This document shows, one piece after another, positions 6,514 through 9,789 of a stretch of DNA of 9,789 bases. A program made the position numbers and the translations under genes. A model generated the notes under the pieces. It worked only from the letters and a program-made list of their open reading frames with translations. It made no database searches and was not told the DNA's origin. Source of the stretch: Candidatus Sumerlaeota bacterium (GTDB taxonomy: Bacteria > Sumerlaeota > Sumerlaeia > JADFCT01); NCBI GenBank assembly GCA_026398575.1, contig JAPLSP010000530.1, forward strand, positions 1-9,789, in the 5' to 3' direction. Numbering within the stretch: position 1 is the stretch's first letter; every line of letters begins with the position of its first letter.

Positions 6514-7533
6514 ATGAGCATCAAACCTGCGGCAAATTCCCCCAAGAAAAAGGCCCTCTACGTCACGGACACCTTTTCAATCGTTTTTCATCCCGACGAT
6601 TGCGCGGCGCTATCGCAAATGGTGGACGTCTATGCGCCTCCGCAAAAAAGCGACGTCTTCGCCACGAATCCTGCGCTGCTGGCGGACGCGCAGATCATCA
6701 TGTCCAGCTGGGGCGCGCCCAAACTGGATGAGGCGTTCCTCAAAGCCGCGCCCAGGCTCGAAGCCGTTTTCTACGCCGCCGGCACCGTCAAGCCATTCGT
6801 GACGGACGCCTGTTGGGAGCGCGATCTCGTTATCTGCAGCGCATGGGGTATGAACGCGATCCCCGTCGCCGAATTCGCATTGGCGCAAATCTATCTCTGC
6901 CTGAAGCGCGTCTATCAACTCGCCGCATATTTCACGCAGGAACGCGGCAAGAAGCTGCCCACCGCCGGAATCGCCGGAGGCTACAAGAGCGCCGTGGGCC
7001 TGATTTCGCTCGGACAGGTCGGGCGCCTTACGCTGAAACTGCTGAAGCAATCCGAGATTAAAATTCTCGTCTATGATCCCTTCGTCTCCACAGAGGAAGC
7101 TGTCGCGCTGGGCGCCGAACTCGTCTCGCTTGATGAGATTTTTTCGCGTAGCGACGTCGTTTCGCTCCATACGCCGTGGCTCAAGGAAACCGAAAACATG
7201 ATCCAGGGGCGCCACTTCGCCTCCATGAAGCCCAATGCCGCTTTCATCAATACCGCACGCGGCGCCGTCGTGAATGAACCTGAGATGATTGCGGCTCTGA
7301 AGGCGCGTCCCGACATCTTCGCCGTTCTGGACGTCACCTATCCCGAGCCGCCGGCGCCCGATTCGCCGCTTTGGGAAATGCCAAACATCCTGCTGACGCC
7401 GCACATCGCCGGCGGAATCGGCAATGAATGCTACCGCCAGGGCCGCGAAATGATCGCCGAAGTCCGCCGCTATCTCAACGGCGAGCCGCTGCAATGGCGC
7501 ATCACCAAAGAGCGCTTGTCGTTGCTGGCATGA
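6514..7533 (+). CDS. D-isomer-specific 2-hydroxyacid dehydrogenase family protein
   Basis: A 339-aa cytoplasmic NAD(P)-dependent oxidoreductase, expected to interconvert a 2-hydroxyacid and a 2-oxoacid. The split catalytic domain (about 1-110 and 305-339) flanks a Rossmann domain (about 111-300). Key residues are in place: Arg249 in NTARGAVVNE, Glu278 in VTYPEPP and His297 in LTPHIAGG form the family's catalytic set. Asp188 (VYDPF) is where NAD-preferring members bind the adenosine ribose. The nucleotide loop reads GLISLGQVGR (162-171), with Ser165 in place of the first glycine of GxGxxG; I believe this occurs in a subgroup of the family. The substrate is not deducible. The gene is separated from the transporter operon by a hairpin spacer and has its own strong ribosome site. 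Its TGA overlaps an ATG at 7530 that is in frame with the next gene. Confidence 0.93.
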   Translation: MSIKPAANSPKKKALYVTDTFSIVFHPDDCAALSQMVDVYAPPQKSDVFATNPALLADAQIIMSSWGAPKLDEAFLKAAPRLEAVFYAAGTVKPFVTDACWERDLVICSAWGMNAIPVAEFALAQIYLCLKRVYQLAAYFTQERGKKLPTAGIAGGYKSAVGLISLGQVGRLTLKLLKQSEIKILVYDPFVSTEEAVALGAELVSLDEIFSRSDVVSLHTPWLKETENMIQGRHFASMKPNAAFINTARGAVVNEPEMIAALKARPDIFAVLDVTYPEPPAPDSPLWEMPNILLTPHIAGGIGNECYRQGREMIAEVRRYLNGEPLQWRITKERLSLLA

Positions 7534-7606
7534 CCAACCGCAAAATGCGCTTGCATAAAAAAAGGCATCAGTTGAAAATCAAAAATATTTCCAGTGAGAG
7601 CATTTT

Positions 7607-7613
7607 AGAGGAA
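7607..7613 (+). promoter_or_regulatory. Shine-Dalgarno for the nucleotidyltransferase
   Basis: AGAGGAA ends 6 bases before ATG 7620 and supports that start over the in-frame ATG at 7530. The 7534-7619 stretch is AT-rich, with a run of seven A at 7557-7563, and holds no other gene that I can see. Confidence 0.6.
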
Positions 7614-7619
7614 AATTTC

Positions 7620-7964
7620 ATGCTCAGCGAAGAGACTACTCAAGGCATCATTGACCGCATTGTTCAACGCTTCCATCCGGAGAAGATCATTCTCTTCGGG
7701 AGCCAGGCGCGCGGCGACGCCACGCCCGATAGCGATGTTGACATGTTGATTGTTGCTGATACCGATTTGCCGCCATCCGAACGCTTTCCTGCGGCGCGTC
7801 GCTTATTAGCGGATTATCCTTTGGCCTTTGATCTAATCTTGAATACCCCGGAGGAATATCGCCGGAGCCGTTCTCTGGTGAACCATATTGTTTATTTCGC
7901 GCACAAATATGGAAAGGTGATCTATGAACAAGGACCTTCGCGCGTTCATAAAGGAGTGGCTTGA
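7620..7964 (+). CDS. MNT-type nucleotidyltransferase (minimal Pol-beta fold, MntA-like)
   Basis: A 114-aa minimal nucleotidyltransferase. Gly27-Ser28, ten residues, then Asp39-x-Asp41 match the GSx10DxD signature (FGSQARGDATPDSDVD), and Asp71 (AFDLIL) is the likely third metal ligand. The C-terminus HIVYFAHKYGKVIYE is typical. In type VII toxin-antitoxin pairs such proteins (MntA) transfer AMP to a HEPN RNase (HepT) and silence it; other MNT proteins have unknown roles. The start was chosen from the ribosome site and from the family N-terminus. An in-frame ATG at 7530, overlapping the dehydrogenase stop as ATGA, would add 30 basic residues (MTNRKMRLHKKRHQ...). Codon usage looks more AT-rich than in the neighbours, which fits horizontal acquisition. 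The expected HEPN partner is present only as a 36-codon stub. Confidence 0.85.
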   Translation: MLSEETTQGIIDRIVQRFHPEKIILFGSQARGDATPDSDVDMLIVADTDLPPSERFPAARRLLADYPLAFDLILNTPEEYRRSRSLVNHIVYFAHKYGKVIYEQGPSRVHKGVA

Positions 7965-8034
7965 GGAAATGCGCGCGATGATAGAAGCTGCGAAAGAATT
8001 TGCTGCGATTCTCTTGCCATTGATTTCGGTTTAG
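7924..8034 (+). pseudogene. Probable truncated HEPN-domain partner (N-terminal remnant)
   Basis: A 36-codon frame overlaps the end of the nucleotidyltransferase by 41 bases, preceded by a good ribosome site (GGAAAGGTG, 7911-7919). It starts MNKDLRAFIKEWLEEMR, which looks like the first helix of HEPN proteins usually encoded after MNT genes. It then runs to a hydrophobic tail (AAILLPLISV) and a TAG. A full HEPN partner has roughly 100-145 residues and an R-x4-6-H catalytic motif, absent here. The stop directly abuts the stop of the convergent sulfatase, so the rest of the gene has been lost, not merely frameshifted. Alternatively it is a functional small peptide or a chance frame. Confidence 0.5.
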
Positions 8035-9594
8035 TCATTTGCTCGCAGGGCGCGTTGGATCTGGAAACTGACGATAAGGCACGGTTCCTTCTTTGTCCAC
8101 TGTGCAGCCCCACCGCTTGATATATTCCTCGCCCGGCAGAAATTCATCGCGCGTTTCTTTCAGCAATTGAGTCAGCATCCCTTCAAGTTTTGCCTGCATA
8201 TCGCGATGTTCGGGATTCCCGCAGAGATTGTTGAGTTGATAGGGATCGGTCTGGTTGTCGAAGAGCAGCCACGGGCCTTTGAGATCGCGCGCGTAAGTAT
8301 ATCGTCGCGTGCGCACGCCGCGATATTCCTTGCCTCCATTTTTCCGGATCCATTGTCCGAAAGGCGACGGGCATGTGATCAGCGCCGCTTCCGTTTCGGG
8401 TTTCCGCTTCCCCAGCAGCACGCCGGAATAATCTTTGCCTTCGACGCTTTTGGGAATCGCGACGCCACTCAATCCCAGCAGCGTCGGCATGATGTCGGGC
8501 GTGTTGAGCAGCATGTCAATCGCGCGCCCCTGCCGCCCCAACGCCGCCGGATAGCGCAGTAAGAACGGCACGAGGATGGATTCATCGTAAGGCTGTTGCT
8601 TGTTGCGCTGGCCGTGCGAGCCGAGCATATCGCCATGGTCGGAGGTAAAGACCAGAATCGTGTTCTCATCCAATCCACACTCGACGAGCGTCCGTGTGAT
8701 TTCCCCCACGCAATCATCCAGCGCGGCGAGATGCGAATAATATCCCTCCATCATCTTCAGCGCCTGCGCCTCCATTTCTTTGGGGACGTTCGGACGCATC
8801 TTCAAATTTTTCCCCACGAACATGCTCCGGTATTTTTCAGGCGCGGTTTGATAGGGATCATGCGGCGGTCCCCACGAAAGGAAGAGCGCGAAGGGCTTGT
8901 CTGTCGGCTTGTCGGTCGGCTTGTCTATCTGCGCAACCAAAGGCTTGTCCGTTGGCTTATCTTTCGGCTTCGCGTTCGCGCGCTCGCGCAGATAGCGGCA
9001 GGCCTCATGCGTTTGCGCAATCGCGTCGTAACCTTCCCATTTGAGCCGGATATCTTCATCGCCGTAGTAGAAGGAATTATTGTAGTCATGCGTGCATTCC
9101 AGAACCTTCCAGAACTGGAATCCCTGCCGCCGTTCGCGCGGGATAAATGAACTTCGCCCATGCCCGTCGAGGTGCCATTTGCCGATATATGCGGTGTCGT
9201 AGCCCGCCCCACTATATGCCTGCGCAATCGAGACCGCCTTATCGCCGAGGCAAAGATCGTTCAGGAAAACGCCGTGCGTGAGCGGATATTGTCCCGTAAT
9301 CAAACTCGCGCGATAGGGGCAGCAAACCGAGCATCCCGACACGGCAGTTGTGAAACTGACGCTTTCGCGCGCGAGTTTATCCACGTTCGGCGTGATGACA
9401 TCCGTATTGCCGGCATATCCCGAATCCTGCGCGCGCCATTGATCGGCGAACACATAAACAAGGTTGGGCTTGTGCAAAGGCGCGGCGGGGCTTTGGGTTT
9501 GCGCTCCCGCGATCTGGCATCCCATCGCCAGCGACAACGATCCCATCCCAGCGATCCTCACAAATTCCCTCCGGTTTGAATTCAAGTTCTTCAT
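8035..9594 (-). CDS. Exported sulfatase (type I, formylglycine-dependent)
   Basis: A 519-aa sulfatase, predicted to remove sulfate esters from an extracellular substrate such as a glycan. The N-terminus MKNLNSNRREFVRIAGMG is a twin-arginine-type signal, ending at AGA/QTQ; a lipobox (LAMGC) is imperfect. Family elements are Asp51 in VFADQWRAQ, the formylglycine site Cys91 in CCPYRASLITGQYP, Lys139 and His141 (GKWHLDGHGR), His245 (SWGPPHDPY) and Asp319-His320 (FTSDHGDMLGSHG). Activity requires a formylglycine-generating enzyme or a radical-SAM maturase, neither in the window. Oddity: a DKPT repeat (about 209-234) sits just before the FALFLSWGPPHDP core strand. The frame continues upstream to 9780, but the 9594 start gives the signal peptide and has a weak GGAAG site 10 bases before it. 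The 3' end abuts the HEPN remnant with no terminator visible. The natural substrate is unknown. Confidence 0.94.
   Translation of the reverse strand: MKNLNSNRREFVRIAGMGSLSLAMGCQIAGAQTQSPAAPLHKPNLVYVFADQWRAQDSGYAGNTDVITPNVDKLARESVSFTTAVSGCSVCCPYRASLITGQYPLTHGVFLNDLCLGDKAVSIAQAYSGAGYDTAYIGKWHLDGHGRSSFIPRERRQGFQFWKVLECTHDYNNSFYYGDEDIRLKWEGYDAIAQTHEACRYLRERANAKPKDKPTDKPLVAQIDKPTDKPTDKPFALFLSWGPPHDPYQTAPEKYRSMFVGKNLKMRPNVPKEMEAQALKMMEGYYSHLAALDDCVGEITRTLVECGLDENTILVFTSDHGDMLGSHGQRNKQQPYDESILVPFLLRYPAALGRQGRAIDMLLNTPDIMPTLLGLSGVAIPKSVEGKDYSGVLLGKRKPETEAALITCPSPFGQWIRKNGGKEYRGVRTRRYTYARDLKGPWLLFDNQTDPYQLNNLCGNPEHRDMQAKLEGMLTQLLKETRDEFLPGEEYIKRWGCTVDKEGTVPYRQFPDPTRPASK
8894..8965 (-). repeat. In-frame 12-base minisatellite in the sulfatase
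   Basis: Six 12-base units begin at 8894, 8906, 8918, 8930, 8942 and 8954. Five start with GGCTTGTC or GGCTTATC on the + strand; the fourth (tgcgcaaccaaa) has diverged. On the coding strand they encode DKPT-type tetrapeptides. The unit is a multiple of three, so copy-number change keeps the frame and only lengthens a surface loop. Confidence 0.85.
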
Positions 9595-9638
9595 GATGAT
9601 AAGGCTTCCATAGCGTTGATTTACAATAATCCGAATCG

Positions 9639-9668
9639 AGCATACGCCGCCCGCCGTTTTGCATTCAA
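9639..9668 (-). promoter_or_regulatory. Candidate sulfatase promoter
   Basis: On the minus strand, TTGAAT (9668-9663) and TATGCT (9644-9639) are 18 bases apart, each matching the sigma70 consensus at four of six. Initiation near 9632 would give a leader of about 40 bases. The match is modest. Confidence 0.25.
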
Positions 9669-9701
9669 GCGCGTTCACACCAAAAGCAACGGACGTATCC
9701 C

Positions 9702-9715
9702 AAGTCATTTGACTT
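9702..9715. promoter_or_regulatory. Palindrome upstream of the sulfatase, possible operator
   Basis: AAGTCA-TT-TGACTT is a perfect 6-base inverted repeat with a 2-base centre, about 35 bases upstream of the candidate -35 box. A regulator could bind here, in an activator-like position. A palindrome this short can arise by chance. The remaining sequence to 9789 shows no recognisable gene. Confidence 0.25.
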
Positions 9716-9789
9716 AGACTTGCGATCACGCATTTTTGCTTAAGGGACGAAAACCATGCGGTCGGAAGCGGCGCCAGCATTTGGAGTGC

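Noticed and set aside
6610..7494. A 294-codon minus-strand frame opposite the dehydrogenase
   Set aside because: The plus strand carries the full catalytic set of the hydroxyacid dehydrogenase; the minus frame has no family features.
8167..8562. Plus-strand frame of 131 codons inside the sulfatase
   Set aside because: It is a shadow of the sulfatase on the opposite strand, with no motif or ribosome site.
9595..9780. N-terminal extension of the sulfatase from the minus-strand ATG at 9780
   Set aside because: It would place 62 residues before the twin-arginine signal peptide, which would disrupt export; the 9594 start is preferred.

Overview
The window looks like part of a free-living bacterial chromosome with fairly high GC. 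The mix of genes (a family-5 type ABC importer, a uroporphyrinogen-decarboxylase-like protein that is not HemE, a D-2-hydroxyacid dehydrogenase and a Tat-exported CxPxR sulfatase) resembles what is seen in Lentisphaerota, Verrucomicrobiota, Planctomycetota and related uncultured lineages. This placement is inferred from gene content only; no rRNA or marker gene is present.

Layout. Positions 2-6224 (+) hold an ABC importer of the dipeptide/oligopeptide (Dpp/Opp/Yej) class. Its parts are: the C-terminal part of a solute-binding protein fused in frame to the first permease (open at the left edge, ends 1531); a second, YejE/DppC-like permease (1541-2707); a 230-base spacer filled by a heptamer foldback repeat (2719-2899); a DppD-like ATPase (2938-3987); a UroD-family protein (4003-5151); and a DppF-like ATPase (5148-6224) that overlaps the UroD-like gene by ATGA. 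Positions 6225-6513 form a spacer with a long decamer-built hairpin (6288-6366). Then come a D-2-hydroxyacid dehydrogenase (6514-7533, +), an MNT-fold nucleotidyltransferase (7620-7964, +) and an overlapping 36-codon ORF (7924-8034) that looks like the severed N-terminus of its HEPN partner. A sulfatase (9594-8035, -) converges on that ORF with no spacer, and its upstream region (9595-9789) closes the window.

How the genes work together. The importer has both permeases and both ATPases, and the receptor appears to be covalently joined to permease 1. A UroD-family protein placed between the two ATPases, and coupled to the second, suggests that the imported compound or a derivative is processed by that enzyme. 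UroD relatives outside haem synthesis include zinc-dependent methyltransferases of corrinoid methyl-transfer systems, but no corrinoid protein is visible here. The substrate cannot be read from the sequence: family-5 importers carry peptides, oligosaccharides and other solutes. The dehydrogenase and sulfatase may belong to a wider catabolic neighbourhood, but nothing in the window ties them to the transporter.

Most noteworthy: the receptor-permease fusion; the UroD-like gene inside the transporter operon with its apparent H-x-D...H metal site; a Gly-to-Val change at the first P-loop glycine of ATPase 2; two unrelated foldback repeats bracketing the ATPase/UroD/ATPase cassette; the broken MNT/HEPN module; and an in-frame DKPT minisatellite in the sulfatase.
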